Shown one piece after another: positions 23,589 through 32,618 of a stretch of DNA of 64,000 nucleotides. The stretch is taken from the NCBI GenBank assembly GCA_965219175.1, contig CBDCNI010000001.1, positions 992,001 through 1,056,000 on the forward strand, written 5' to 3'. Made by a program: the position numbers and the translations under genes. Under the pieces are notes generated by a model. That model did no database searches. It worked only from the letters and a program-made list of their open reading frames with translations, and had not been told where the DNA came from. The number at the start of each line of letters is the position of its first letter. Position 1 is the stretch's first letter. This stretch comes from JBBPZK01 sp965219175 (GTDB lineage: Bacteria > Actinomycetota > Rubrobacteria > Rubrobacterales > Rubrobacteraceae).

Positions 23589-25090
23589 GCAGCAACGGCC
23601 ATAATGGGCACGAGCAGGAGAGGCCGCCGGTCACGACGACCGACGCGGGTATAGGAGCGCCGAGCGACGAGTATTCGCTGACAGATGGCCCGAGTGGGCC
23701 GATCGGCCTGCACGACCATTACCTGATCCAAAAGATGGCCCAGTTCAACCGCGAGCGCGTCCCGGAGCGCGTGGTCCACGCCAAAGGCAGCGGCGCTTTC
23801 GGATACTTCGAGGCGAATGGCGAGGCCGAGAAGTACTGTCGGGCGGACTTCCTGAAAGCGGGCAAGAAGACCGAGATGCTGGCCCGCTTTTCGACCGTAG
23901 CCGGTGAGCAGGGCTTCCCGGATACGGTGCGTGATCCGCGTGGGTTCTCGCTCAAGTTCTATACGGACGAGGGCAACTACGACATGGTCGGCAATAACAC
24001 CCCGATCTTCTTCGTGCGCGACCCGAGCAAGTTCCAGGACTTCATCCACTCCCAGAAGCGGCTGCCGCACACCGGCCGCCACTCGCACAACATGCAGTGG
24101 GACTTCTGGACGCTCTCGCCCGAGACGACCCATCAGGTAATGTGGCTTTTGGGCGACCGGGGGCTCCCGAAGACCTATCGGAACATGAACGGCTACAGCA
24201 GCCACACGTACCTCTGGGAGAACGAGGGCGGCGAGAAATTCTGGGTCAAGTACCATTTCAAGACCGACCAGGGCATTGAGAACTTCACCGAGGAAGAGGG
24301 CCAGGAGATGGCCGCCCAGGACCCGGATTTCCACCGCTTCGACCTGTGGAACGCCATAGAAGAGGGTAATTATCCATCCTGGACTTTGAACATGCAGGTC
24401 ATGCCGTTCGAGGACGCTGCGGGCTACCACTACAACCCGTTCGACCTGACGAAGATCTGGCCGCACGAGGATTATCCTCTGATCGAGGTGGGGCGCATGG
24501 TCCTGGACAAGAATCCGGACAACTTCTTCGCCCAGATCGAACAGGCGGCCTTCGAGCCGTCCAACATGCCTCCCGGCATCGGTCCGAGCCCGGACAAGAT
24601 GCTCCTGGGCAGGATGTTTTCCTACCCGGACGCCCACCGCTACCGGATCGGCCCGAACTACCTCCAACTCCCGGTAAACCAGCCGAAGGCGAGCGTAAAC
24701 AGCTACAACTTCGACGGCCCGATGCGCTACGAGCATTCCGGCGATCAGCCGACCTACGCGCCGAACAGCTTCGGCGGTCCGGTTGCGGATACAGAGCGCA
24801 ACCACGACACGACCTGGGAGACCGAGGGCGGTGAGATCGGGCGCTACGCTTACACCAAGCGCCGCGACGACGACGACTTCGTCCAGGCCCGCAACATGTG
24901 GGAGAAGACCCTCGACGACGACGCCAGAGAGCGTCTGGTATCCAACATCGTCGGACACGCGAGTTGGGAAGACGTCCAGCCCGACATGAAGGAGCGAGTG
25001 GTCGAGTACTGGACCAACGTCACCCCGGAACTCGGCGACCGCGTAGCCGAAGGTCTCGGCGTCAAGACGGCCGCCACCGCCAACAAGTAA
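23585..25090 (+). CDS. katA: Monofunctional haem catalase
   Basis: The 501-residue enzyme has all small/large-clade catalase hallmarks: RVVHAKGSGAFGYFE with catalytic His65, FSTVAGEQGFPDTVRDPRGF, the Asn region MVGNNTPIFFVRDP, and the proximal haem Tyr in GRMFSYPDAHRYR. It disproportionates hydrogen peroxide. About 500 residues indicates the small-subunit type. GTG start overlaps the Fur-family stop by 4 bases, so the pair is one operon closed by the terminator at 25105-25140. Confidence 0.95.
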   Translation: MSSNGHNGHEQERPPVTTTDAGIGAPSDEYSLTDGPSGPIGLHDHYLIQKMAQFNRERVPERVVHAKGSGAFGYFEANGEAEKYCRADFLKAGKKTEMLARFSTVAGEQGFPDTVRDPRGFSLKFYTDEGNYDMVGNNTPIFFVRDPSKFQDFIHSQKRLPHTGRHSHNMQWDFWTLSPETTHQVMWLLGDRGLPKTYRNMNGYSSHTYLWENEGGEKFWVKYHFKTDQGIENFTEEEGQEMAAQDPDFHRFDLWNAIEEGNYPSWTLNMQVMPFEDAAGYHYNPFDLTKIWPHEDYPLIEVGRMVLDKNPDNFFAQIEQAAFEPSNMPPGIGPSPDKMLLGRMFSYPDAHRYRIGPNYLQLPVNQPKASVNSYNFDGPMRYEHSGDQPTYAPNSFGGPVADTERNHDTTWETEGGEIGRYAYTKRRDDDDFVQARNMWEKTLDDDARERLVSNIVGHASWEDVQPDMKERVVEYWTNVTPELGDRVAEGLGVKTAATANK

Positions 25091-25104
25091 CCCCGCGCCA
25101 TCCG

Positions 25105-25140
25105 ATGCCCGGTCCCCGCAACATGGGGCCGGGCATTTTT
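25105..25140 (+). terminator. Rho-independent terminator of furA-katA
   Basis: TGCCCGGTCCCC (25106-25117) pairs with GGGGCCGGGCA (25125-25135), and five T residues follow. Confidence 0.85.
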
Positions 25141-25170
25141 CATGCCTCGAAAGAGAGCGGAGGGTTCTCG

Positions 25171-25539
25171 CTAGCGGCGTCGCAGGACTTCGACCGCCGC
25201 GCTTTCGAGGACTGTGTCCCCGAGTCGCACGTCCGGCTTCGCCACCTTGACCCGGACTTCGTCCACGGATTGATGATGCTTCAGGACGGAGGCGGCGACT
25301 TTTTCCGCGACGGCTTCGATCAGGTTTACCGGCTCTCCTTCGACGATGCTGCGTACCAGGCGGTGGACTTCTCCGTAATCTACCGTCTTCGCCAGGTCGT
25401 CGGTGGTCCCGGCGGGTTGTAGGTCTAACCGCATCTCCACGTTCACGACGAAGCGCTGGCCCAACTCGCGTTCGGCGGGCAACGCCCCGTGACGACCGAA
25501 GAAGACCATGCCTTCTAGTAGGATCCTATCCCGGCTCAT
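25171..25539 (-). CDS. folB: Dihydroneopterin aldolase
   Basis: A 122-residue FolB of normal length. It opens with DRILLEGMVFFGRHGALPAE, the conserved start of the family, with the active-site Glu in LPAERELGQRF and the later NLIEAVAEKVAA and VRVKVAKPD segments. The enzyme cleaves 7,8-dihydroneopterin in folate synthesis. ATG 25539 is chosen because GGAGGAAAG lies upstream; ATG 25557 would put that sequence inside the gene. No other folate gene is adjacent. Confidence 0.9.
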   Translation of the reverse strand: MSRDRILLEGMVFFGRHGALPAERELGQRFVVNVEMRLDLQPAGTTDDLAKTVDYGEVHRLVRSIVEGEPVNLIEAVAEKVAASVLKHHQSVDEVRVKVAKPDVRLGDTVLESAAVEVLRRR

Positions 25540-25650
25540 CTGCTCGCTTTCCTCCATCTAGTATGACAGGCTCGAATTCGCGGACAAACTCAGGGGATTA
25601 TCTTATAAGATAGTTACATTGGAGGACGTTGCTATCTGGAGAGAAACTAA

Positions 25651-26409
25651 GTGATCGACTACCATCTGCACGTAGTGGCCCACGGCGACCGGCCGATGAC
25701 GGTCGAGAATATTCTCGCTTACCTGGAGGTCGCGAAGGAACGCGGCTTGCGCCAGATGGGAATCACCGAGCACGACCGCTACCTCGACGACGTCGACCTC
25801 GCCGCTTTTCAGGAGGCGCGGGAGGGGTTTCAGGACGTGGGGTTGCGGCTCGGGATCGAGATCGACTTTCTGCCCGGCAATGAAGAGGAGATGGACCGGG
25901 TCGCGTCAGCTCTTCCCTACGACTACGTGATAGGGAGCGTGCATCGGGTGGACGGTGAGGAGGTTGACCGCCAGACCGACATGAGGATCTACGAACAGTA
26001 CGAGACTTACGACCTCTACGAGGCGTACTACAAGAACTTGCGGGCTGCGGCGTTGTCGGGGCGTTTCGAGGTGCTCGGTCATCCCGACCTCATCAAGATC
26101 TTCCGCCGCTTCCCGGATCGAGACATCACCCCGATACTCGAAGAGACGGCGGATGCCGTTGCTGAATCCGGCATCGTGGTTGACGTCAACGCGGCGGGTT
26201 TGAGGAAGCCGGTTGGGGAGATCTACCCATCCCGCCAACTTCTCGAAATGTTCTACCGTCGAAACGTCCCGATAGTCCTCTCCTCCGACGCCCACGCCCC
26301 GCACGAGGTCGCCGCCGGTTACGACGAGAGCCTGAAGCTCGTCCACGACGTTGGATACCGGGAGGTCGCTACTTTCAAGGACCGCGAGCGCGGGACCCTT
26401 CCCCTGTGA
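25651..26409 (+). CDS. PHP-domain phosphatase (histidinol-phosphatase-like)
   Basis: The 252-residue PHP-fold metalloprotein has DYHLHVVAHGD at the N terminus, GITEHDRY, GIEIDFLPG, YVIGSVHRVDG, VLGHPDLIKIF and VLSSDAHAPHEV, the metal-binding His/Asp set of the family. Histidinol-phosphate phosphatase (HisK type) is the usual annotation, but no other his gene is nearby, so another phosphoester substrate is possible. The GTG start has GGAGAGAAA upstream. Its stop overlaps the AlaX GTG. Confidence 0.8.
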   Translation: MIDYHLHVVAHGDRPMTVENILAYLEVAKERGLRQMGITEHDRYLDDVDLAAFQEAREGFQDVGLRLGIEIDFLPGNEEEMDRVASALPYDYVIGSVHRVDGEEVDRQTDMRIYEQYETYDLYEAYYKNLRAAALSGRFEVLGHPDLIKIFRRFPDRDITPILEETADAVAESGIVVDVNAAGLRKPVGEIYPSRQLLEMFYRRNVPIVLSSDAHAPHEVAAGYDESLKLVHDVGYREVATFKDRERGTLPL

Positions 26410-27116
26410 CGGAGGAGCTTTTCCTGGCCGACTCGTACCTGCGAGAGTTCGAGGCGCGGGTGGTGAAGCGGGCCGGGCGCGAGTTGACGCTGGACAGGAC
26501 CGCTTTCTATCCTGGCGGCGGGGGCCAGCCGCCGGATAAGGGCCGCGTCCGGGTCGGGCCGGTTCAGGCTTATGTGGTTGACGTGAAGAGGGTCGGGGGA
26601 GAGGTGGTACACGTTCTCGACACTGTGATACCGGCGACGGTGGAGAGGATAAACGGCGAGCCGGAGTGGGAGCGGCGCTACGCCCACATGCGCTACCACA
26701 CCGCGCTGCACGTACTCTCGGGGGTTATCTGGGGAGAGTTCGGGGCGAAGGTGACGGGCGCCCAGATGCGCGAGGACCACGCCCGGATGGACTTCTCGTT
26801 TCCCGAGGAGTGGACTGCGGAGATCGTCGGTGAGATAGAGCGTCTGGCGAACCTGGCGCTCGCGGAGGAGCGTTCCGTGCGGGTCTACGAGTTGCCGCGA
26901 GAAGAGGCGCTCAGAGACCCGGACCTTATCCGAACTCAGGTGGATCTGGTACCGGAATGGGTCGAGATGGTCCGGATCGTCGAGATCGAAGGAATAGACG
27001 CCCAGGCCGACGGCGGGACGCACGTGGCGAATACCGGAGAGGTCGGAGAGATGAGGATCACCGCCCACAAGAGCAAGGGCCGCCAGAACAAACGCATAGA
27101 ATTTACCCTCCAGTGA
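26406..27116 (+). CDS. Alanyl-tRNA editing protein AlaX
   Basis: The 236-residue protein matches the editing domain of alanyl-tRNA synthetase: DRTAFYPGGGGQPPDKG, zinc-site HTALH near residues 99-103, and ADGGTHVANTGEVG near 200. AlaX deacylates Ser-tRNA(Ala) in trans. In many family members a Cys sits where this protein has Asp just before GGTHV, so zinc coordination may differ here. The GTG start is coupled to the PHP gene and its stop to the following lipoprotein gene. Confidence 0.85.
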   Translation: MTEELFLADSYLREFEARVVKRAGRELTLDRTAFYPGGGGQPPDKGRVRVGPVQAYVVDVKRVGGEVVHVLDTVIPATVERINGEPEWERRYAHMRYHTALHVLSGVIWGEFGAKVTGAQMREDHARMDFSFPEEWTAEIVGEIERLANLALAEERSVRVYELPREEALRDPDLIRTQVDLVPEWVEMVRIVEIEGIDAQADGGTHVANTGEVGEMRITAHKSKGRQNKRIEFTLQ

Positions 27117-27667
27117 AACCCGCGAAGATACTACTCGTACTGCTCTCCCTCGTCCTGCTGGCCGGCTGCGGCGGAAACTCAAGCAAAAACTCCGGCAACT
27201 CCAACAACAGCCAGCCCTCAGGCTCGAACTCCACCGCAACCCCCAACACTTCCGGCGGTGGGTCAACCGGCTCCACGTCCACGACATCCGCATCCTCTGG
27301 GCTCTCCACCCTAACGATACTGGCTTCCAACGGGAAGAAAGTCGGGGTGAACGTCGAGATCGCCACGACTACCGCCGAACTCGAGAAGGGCCTCATGAAC
27401 CGCACGGCGATGGGCGAAGACCACGGCATGCTATTCGTCTTCCCGGTAGAGCAGCAACTCTCCTTCTGGATGAAGGACACACTCATCCCGCTCTCCGTAG
27501 CGTTTATAGACTCAAACGGACGTATCGTGGACATCCAGGACATGCAGCCCCAAGACCTGACCAACCACAACTCAGCCGAACCAGCCAAATATGCCCTGGA
27601 GGTGAACCAGGGCTTCTTCGAAAAGCGCGGCTTGAAGGTGGGGGATGAGGTAGTGATTCTCCGCTAA
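27113..27667 (+). CDS. DUF192 lipoprotein
   Basis: A 184-residue lipoprotein. The signal peptide ends in the lipobox LAGC (Cys about residue 19), followed by a long Ser/Asn/Thr/Gly-rich linker (about residues 20-65). A DUF192 domain follows: ELEKGLMNRTAMGEDHGMLFVF, FWMKDTLIPLSVAFID, IVDIQDMQP, YALEVNQGFFEKRGLKVGD. The family's function is unknown to me. GTG overlaps the AlaX stop (GTGA). Confidence 0.85.
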   Translation: MKPAKILLVLLSLVLLAGCGGNSSKNSGNSNNSQPSGSNSTATPNTSGGGSTGSTSTTSASSGLSTLTILASNGKKVGVNVEIATTTAELEKGLMNRTAMGEDHGMLFVFPVEQQLSFWMKDTLIPLSVAFIDSNGRIVDIQDMQPQDLTNHNSAEPAKYALEVNQGFFEKRGLKVGDEVVILR

Positions 27668-27795
27668 AAGACTCGGGGCCGGGGTCGCGTTGCCGCGGGT
27701 ATCGTTGTTGGGGTCGTCGCCCGCGTCAACCCTGTTTCCCCCAAACCAGGTTTGCATCTGTTGCGGCGATCTCTCCGCACCCGTATACTGTCGCG

Positions 27796-28236
27796 ATGTA
27801 CCCTGGAGACCCTACAACACGGACGAGAGAGCCTGGCTACTTCGGCCGGTTGGCCCGCTTTTTGCTGACACCCGAGGGACGCTCGTATCGTTCGTCCGGG
27901 ATCGCTATCGCGATACTGGTCCTCGGATTGGCTATGTTCTCTTGGAGCGTTCTCTTCGCTTTTATCACTGGTTCGGGGAACTTGTACACGGCTGTTATGG
28001 GCTTGAGCTTCGCCTTCTCGGCACTCTCCGACCTGCTCCTTGGCCGGGCCGTCGGGTGGGTGGTGAGCACGCTGCGAGTGATCGCCCTGCTAGGCTTCCT
28101 GAGCGTCTTCGTGGGGTTTGTCCTGGAGGCCGTGGGCGGTAGCGGCATAGCCATCTTCGCGACTGTATTTGGTTTGGCCGCCGCCGTCCTCGCTCTCGCG
28201 GTCAAGAAGGCGCGTGACGGCAGCCGTCAGCTATAG
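27796..28236 (+). CDS. Small four-segment membrane protein, unknown function
   Basis: The 146-residue protein has four hydrophobic segments after a polar N terminus and ends in a basic tail. No family is recognised. TTGCGG (27761-27766), a 17-base spacer and TATACT (27784-27789) lie just upstream, with ATG 6 bases after the -10 box. The mRNA is therefore probably leaderless, which also supports the start. It stands alone. The 175 bases after it hold nothing recognisable. Confidence 0.65.
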   Translation: MYPGDPTTRTREPGYFGRLARFLLTPEGRSYRSSGIAIAILVLGLAMFSWSVLFAFITGSGNLYTAVMGLSFAFSALSDLLLGRAVGWVVSTLRVIALLGFLSVFVGFVLEAVGGSGIAIFATVFGLAAAVLALAVKKARDGSRQL

Positions 28237-28411
28237 GCGGTCAATGCTCAAGAGGCTTGCTCGCTGAGACTTTATCCGCTCCGCGTTGGTGCCGTTCTTA
28301 CCGCGCTACTTAATCTTCTTGGGGTTCTCATCAACCGGTACGATCTACTACCTGGACCTCTTCATAAATGATCGTTGCAACGCCAAATGATGGGTGTGAA
28401 AATTACGTCCC

Positions 28412-28648
28412 ATGAAGGCGTGGCAGTTGACACGAGACCTTTCACTACAAGTCAAGAACTTCGTACTGGCTATGGGTGTCTTTTTTGCGGCGCTTACGAT
28501 CTTGGTAGTCCTTCTACTCTTCCTGTTCGTGGTGGATGTCCACACCGGTGGACATATCAAATGCGATACTTACACGACCCACAAGCTCGCGAAGTGGATC
28601 GGCCTCATAAGGGATTCTTGTAAAGACCAACCGGGATTTAGTAAGTAA
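28412..28648 (+). CDS. Possible small single-span membrane protein
   Basis: A 78-codon frame encodes one convincing hydrophobic span (about residues 18-42), then a short region with two Cys residues. No homology is evident and the ribosome site is weak. A second frame (28375-28623) overlaps it. I favour this one because of the membrane segment. The bases from 28649 to 28794 hold nothing recognisable except an open continuation of the permease frame. Confidence 0.35.
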   Translation: MKAWQLTRDLSLQVKNFVLAMGVFFAALTILVVLLLFLFVVDVHTGGHIKCDTYTTHKLAKWIGLIRDSCKDQPGFSK

Positions 28649-28794
28649 CGGCAAGCAGTTCGCCCTGCGCCGATGGTATTAATTCCAGGTAGGCCAACTT
28701 ACTCCAACATCAGTTAGATGCGAGTTAGGAGTATGGAAGTCATTGTGGTGACTCGTATACGAGATCTCGAAATACCGTACTCCAGGTCCGTAGC

Positions 28795-29715
28795 CTGATA
28801 GCGTATCTCCTCAGGAGGGCGTTCGTCAGCGTCGCGATAGTCGTGGTCGCGAGCGCCATAATCTTCGCGCTGGTCGACGCCGTCGCTCTTTCCGCATCCA
28901 GGATGCCTTTGGATCTGCGCGTGATCTCTTCCGGCTACGTCGGCTGGGCGGAGGACTTGCTGCGCGGAGACCTTGGCACGAGCCAGCAGCAACATGTCTC
29001 CGTCGCCTCGATCATCGCCCGCAACGTCTGGCCGACCGTACTCTTGATGGGCTCCTCTTTGGTGCTGACCGTAATCCTTGCCATCCCCTTCGGGGCGTAT
29101 TCGGCGATCAAACGCCACAGCGTCCTCGACAGGGCGGGCAGGGCGTTTTTCTTCTTTGGCTACAGCCTGCCGGGGTTCTGGCTCGGGGCGATACTGCAAC
29201 TCGTACTCGGCATCTACCTGGCGAGTTGGGCCGGCGCGCATATCTTCGCCATCTCCGGTATACACAGCCCCGGCAAGGACGGCTTCGTGGATTTGCTCCA
29301 ACACCTCGCGCTGCCGGTCACGACACTTTCCCTGGCGAGCCTGGCCCAGTTCGCCCGGTTCCAGCGCGGGGCCATGATGGAGGCGCTCTCGGCGGACTAC
29401 GTGCGTACCGCCAGAGCAAAGGGCTTGAGGGACCGCTCTGTCAACTACAAGCACGCCCTGCGAAACGCCCTGCTGCCGACCGTTACGCTCCTCGCTTTGA
29501 GCATGGGAGCCATCTCCGGGGGAGCGGTGGTTATAGAGACCGTATTCTCGTGGCCGGGGCTCGGGTTCTTGCTCGTCACTTCGCTGTTCAAGGGTGATTT
29601 CCTGGTACTCGTGACGCTGTTGATGATAAACGTCGTGTTTATAGTCTTCTTCAACTTCCTGGCGGACCTGACATACGTCCTGTTGGACCCACGCGTTGGA
29701 TACGAGTGGGAGTAG
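28795..29715 (+). CDS. DppB/OppB-type oligopeptide ABC permease
   Basis: The protein has six membrane segments and the permease signature region SADYVRTARAKGLRDRSVNYKHALRNALLP. Homologues begin M-x-x-YLLRR; here that sequence (LIAYLLRRAFVSVAI) starts at a CTG (28795), with no ATG, GTG or TTG in the preceding in-frame stretch back to the stop at 28726. Either CTG is used or translation begins at GTG 28843, shortening the first membrane helix. Neighbouring binding-protein and ATPase genes, normally present, are absent. Peptide or nickel-type substrates are typical of the family. Confidence 0.75.
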   Translation: MIAYLLRRAFVSVAIVVVASAIIFALVDAVALSASRMPLDLRVISSGYVGWAEDLLRGDLGTSQQQHVSVASIIARNVWPTVLLMGSSLVLTVILAIPFGAYSAIKRHSVLDRAGRAFFFFGYSLPGFWLGAILQLVLGIYLASWAGAHIFAISGIHSPGKDGFVDLLQHLALPVTTLSLASLAQFARFQRGAMMEALSADYVRTARAKGLRDRSVNYKHALRNALLPTVTLLALSMGAISGGAVVIETVFSWPGLGFLLVTSLFKGDFLVLVTLLMINVVFIVFFNFLADLTYVLLDPRVGYEWE

Positions 29716-29717
29716 GG

Positions 29718-30689
29718 ATGGCGAACAGACGCAGAAGCGTAGCCCCCGGACCCGTAGGCGGCGCGAGAGGAGTCGCGGAGTACGCGGAATTCCAGGGCAA
29801 AGTCGAGGGTCGTGGCCGGTTGGGGCGCGTCTGGTACAGGTTCAGCCGTCAACGGCTCGGTATGCTTGGTGGAGTTGGCCTTGTTTTGATCTACCTGGCG
29901 GTGATCTCCGCCCCCTGGATCTCCCCCTACCCGTACCAGTATCTGGACCTCTTGCTCACCGACTCGGCGCCGAGCTTCGCCCATCCGATGGGCGTTACCC
30001 TCATCGGCCAAGACGAGCTTACGCGCGTCCTCTACGGCGGCCGATTGTCGCTCCTACTTGCGCTTGCCGTCGCGCTGTTGACTACGTTCTTCGGTACGGT
30101 GATCGGGCTCGTCTCCGGCTACTACGGTAGGAATCTCGACGCCGGACTGATGGGATTTACCGACCTCGCGCTCGCGCTTCCTCTCATTCCGCTGGTACTC
30201 ACGGCCGGGTTCTTGTTCCAGTTCTCGCCGGTCGTTATAGCCCTCGTCCTGTCACTCCTTCTGTGGCCCCGGATGTCGCGGCTGGTGCGGGCGGAGGTCC
30301 TGGGCGTGCGGGGCCGGGAGTACGTGGAGGCGGCCAGAGCCCTCGGCGTCCGCGACACCAGGATAATCTTGCGGCACGTATTGCCGAACGTGGCCGGGGT
30401 CGTCGTGGTCGAGGCTACTCTCACCCTGGCGGCGGCCCTGCTGACTGAGAGCGCGCTATCTTTCGTGGCGGCGTACAACTGTGAGCTGGACCAGAACTGC
30501 AACCTGGCGCCGAGCATCAAGGCCGGCGCAACCTCTCTCGGGAGGCTGCTCGGGGGATCCATCCCGACCATGGATACGCAGTGGTGGCTCACCTTCTTCC
30601 CCGGCTTACTCATAGCCCTGACCGTCCTCTTCGTCAGCTTCCTCGGCGATGGTATCCGTGACGCCCTCGACCCGAAAACGGAGGAGTAG
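29718..30689 (+). CDS. DppC/OppC-type oligopeptide ABC permease
   Basis: A 323-residue inner-membrane permease with N-terminal cytosolic extension, TM1, the IGQDELTRVLYGGRLSL motif typical of DppC, and the cytoplasmic EAA loop EYVEAARALGVRDTRIILRHVLPN. The region after LSF, usually LGLGVQPPTPSWG, is replaced by a segment with two Cys residues (CELDQNCNLAPS). ATG 29718 has GGGAGTAGGG upstream; GTG 29706 would overlap the dppB-like gene. It pairs with that permease; no ATPase or binding protein is nearby. Confidence 0.85.
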   Translation: MANRRRSVAPGPVGGARGVAEYAEFQGKVEGRGRLGRVWYRFSRQRLGMLGGVGLVLIYLAVISAPWISPYPYQYLDLLLTDSAPSFAHPMGVTLIGQDELTRVLYGGRLSLLLALAVALLTTFFGTVIGLVSGYYGRNLDAGLMGFTDLALALPLIPLVLTAGFLFQFSPVVIALVLSLLLWPRMSRLVRAEVLGVRGREYVEAARALGVRDTRIILRHVLPNVAGVVVVEATLTLAAALLTESALSFVAAYNCELDQNCNLAPSIKAGATSLGRLLGGSIPTMDTQWWLTFFPGLLIALTVLFVSFLGDGIRDALDPKTEE

Positions 30690-30820
30690 GGACCTCGCGG
30701 ATAAGAACCGTCGGACGGAACGCTTCCGGCAAGTTTGTAGAGGTTGTAATCTCGCGCCCTCTGGCGAAGGTGACGGCGGCTACAATAGACCGAAGTTACT
30801 AGAGCAAGAGGAGAGTTTCC

Positions 30821-30859
30821 ATGAAGACGGTAGAGTTTGAGCGTGGAGAGGTGGCGTGA
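30821..30859 (+). CDS. Possible 12-residue leader peptide coupled to an ABC ATPase
   Basis: AGGAGAG precedes ATG 30821, which opens a 12-codon frame (MKTVEFERGEVA) whose TGA overlaps the GTG of the ATPase gene. TACAAT at 30781-30786 could be the -10 box. Such a mini-cistron could set translation of the downstream gene by coupling. No homology evidence is available. Confidence 0.35.
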   Translation: MKTVEFERGEVA

Positions 30860-31842
30860 CGGCCGGAGAAGCGCGCGGCATCGAGGTCGAAGGACTGGTT
30901 CGGAAGTTCAAGGGCGGCGTGACGGCGGTTGACGGCATAGACTTGCGGGTCGAGGCCGGGGAGATCTACGGTTTCCTCGGCCCGAACGGCGCGGGCAAGT
31001 CAACGACGGTCCTGATGCTGACGACTCTTCTGCCTCCGACGAGCGGCACCGCCAGGGTCGCCGGATACGACATTGTCAAGGAGGGCCAGAACGTGCGGGC
31101 CTCCATCGGCGCGGCGCTCCAGGAAGCGGCCCTAGACCCTTTCCTGACCGGAAGGGAGCACGTAAGGCTTCAGGCAGCTTTACAGGGACTCTCTCGCGGC
31201 GAGCGCAAGAAGCGGGGCGACGAGCTGCTGGAGCGCGTCGGGCTCTCGGACGCGGCGGACCGGAAGATCCGGGGCTACTCCGGCGGGATGAAGAGGCGGC
31301 TGGACCTCGCGCTCGCTCTCGTCCACTCTCCGCGCATCCTTTTCCTCGACGAGCCGACCACGGGGCTCGACCCACAGAGCCGGGCGGCGCTCTGGGACGA
31401 GGTCAGCAGGCTCGCCAGGGATGACGGCGTTACCGTGTTCCTGACGACCCAGTACCTAGAAGAGGCGGACGTTCTCTCCGACCGGGTCGGTATCATCGAC
31501 CGGGGCCGCATCGTGGCCGAAGATACGCCGGCTGCGCTGAAAGCCGGCATCGGACGCCCGAGCGTCGCGGCGACCCCGGCCAGTCGTGACGACCTCGGAG
31601 CGGTGAAGCGGGCGCTGGAACAGTTCGGGGAGGAGGTCTCCGCCCCTTCCGGCTCGGCGGCGGTTCGCCTGAAAAGCGGCGACGTGAACCTCACCGACAT
31701 CGTGCGCGCCCTCGACAAACAGGACTTGAACATCTCCGGGTTGGAGTTGAACGAGCCTTCGCTCGACGACGTGTATCTCGCCAAGACCGGTCGCAAGCTC
31801 GAAGGAGCCGGTGAGGAAGAAGCCGGGGAGGACGGGTCTTGA
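30856..31842 (+). CDS. ABC transporter ATP-binding protein (DrrA-like)
   Basis: A 328-residue exporter ATPase: Walker A GPNGAGKST, Q loop AALQEAALDP, signature YSGGMKRRLDLA, Walker B ILFLDEPTTGLDP and TTQYLEEADVLSDRV, where Gln replaces the usual His of the switch. The C-terminal 80 residues form the extra domain of DrrA-type proteins. The GTG start follows GGAGAGG. It is coupled by TTGA overlap to the first of two permeases, suggesting a heteromeric exporter, possibly for drugs or lipids. Confidence 0.92.
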   Translation: MTAGEARGIEVEGLVRKFKGGVTAVDGIDLRVEAGEIYGFLGPNGAGKSTTVLMLTTLLPPTSGTARVAGYDIVKEGQNVRASIGAALQEAALDPFLTGREHVRLQAALQGLSRGERKKRGDELLERVGLSDAADRKIRGYSGGMKRRLDLALALVHSPRILFLDEPTTGLDPQSRAALWDEVSRLARDDGVTVFLTTQYLEEADVLSDRVGIIDRGRIVAEDTPAALKAGIGRPSVAATPASRDDLGAVKRALEQFGEEVSAPSGSAAVRLKSGDVNLTDIVRALDKQDLNISGLELNEPSLDDVYLAKTGRKLEGAGEEEAGEDGS

Positions 31843-32618
31843 GCGGCATGGTCTTGACGCAGATGGCTTCGCTCTCCCGGCGCTCCGTATTGCGAGTCTT
31901 CCGGCAGCCGGAGGTGATCGTACCGGCGCTACTCTTTCCACTCTTGATCTTCGGTTTCCAGGCCGCCGGTCTCGGGTCGGCGACGAAGATCCCCGGCTTC
32001 CCGACCGATTCCTATATATCTTTCCTACTGGCTTTTCCACTGGTGCAAGGATCGCTGTTCTCGGCGGTCGCGGCCGGAACCGACCTCGCCAAAGATATCG
32101 AGACGGGTTTTCTAAACCGGCTCTCCCTAACCCCGATGCGTCCGACCGCACTGCTCGCCGGGTCTCTCGTCGGCGTGGTCGTGCTAGGCTTCTTGCAATC
32201 GGTCGTTTTCATAGTCGTCGGGGTCATCTTCGGCGTGCAGATAAAAGCTGGTCTTCTGGGCGTGTTGGTCTTGATCGCGCTCACGATGCTGACGGCTCTC
32301 GGATTCGGGGGGATCGGGGCGATCTTGGCTCTTTGGACGGGCTCTGGCGAGGCCGTGCAGGGCATCTTCCCGCTGCTCCTGGTCTCTTTCTTCCTATCCT
32401 CTATATTATTGCCGCGCGACCTTATACAGACCAACTGGTTCCGCACGGTCGCCACTTACAACCCGATCTCCTACCTGGTCGAAGGGATACGGAGCCTCAT
32501 CATAACCGGCTGGGATGGACACGCCCTGCTGCTCGGGTTCCTGGTCGCCGGAGGACTGGCGATTGTGGGGATCTCGGGGGCGGCTCTCTCCATGAAAGGA
32601 AGGTTGGGACGCACGTGA
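31839..32618 (+). CDS. ABC-2 permease, first of a pair
   Basis: The 259-residue permease has six hydrophobic segments and ABC-2 motifs: RQPEVIVPALLFPLLIFGF, DIETGFLNRLSLTPMRPTAL, and ATYNPISYLVEGIRSLIITG. TTG start overlaps the ATPase stop and its own stop overlaps the GTG of the second permease. A single long frame at 31811-33385 runs over this gene, but its first 800 bases are an out-of-frame shadow. Confidence 0.9.
   Translation: MSGMVLTQMASLSRRSVLRVFRQPEVIVPALLFPLLIFGFQAAGLGSATKIPGFPTDSYISFLLAFPLVQGSLFSAVAAGTDLAKDIETGFLNRLSLTPMRPTALLAGSLVGVVVLGFLQSVVFIVVGVIFGVQIKAGLLGVLVLIALTMLTALGFGGIGAILALWTGSGEAVQGIFPLLLVSFFLSSILLPRDLIQTNWFRTVATYNPISYLVEGIRSLIITGWDGHALLLGFLVAGGLAIVGISGAALSMKGRLGRT

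Noticed and set aside
23519..24958. Long minus-strand frame across katA
   Set aside because: Antisense shadow; the plus strand encodes an unmistakable catalase.
28375..28623. Frame overlapping the small membrane ORF at 28412
   Set aside because: No membrane span or family; the alternative frame is more protein-like.
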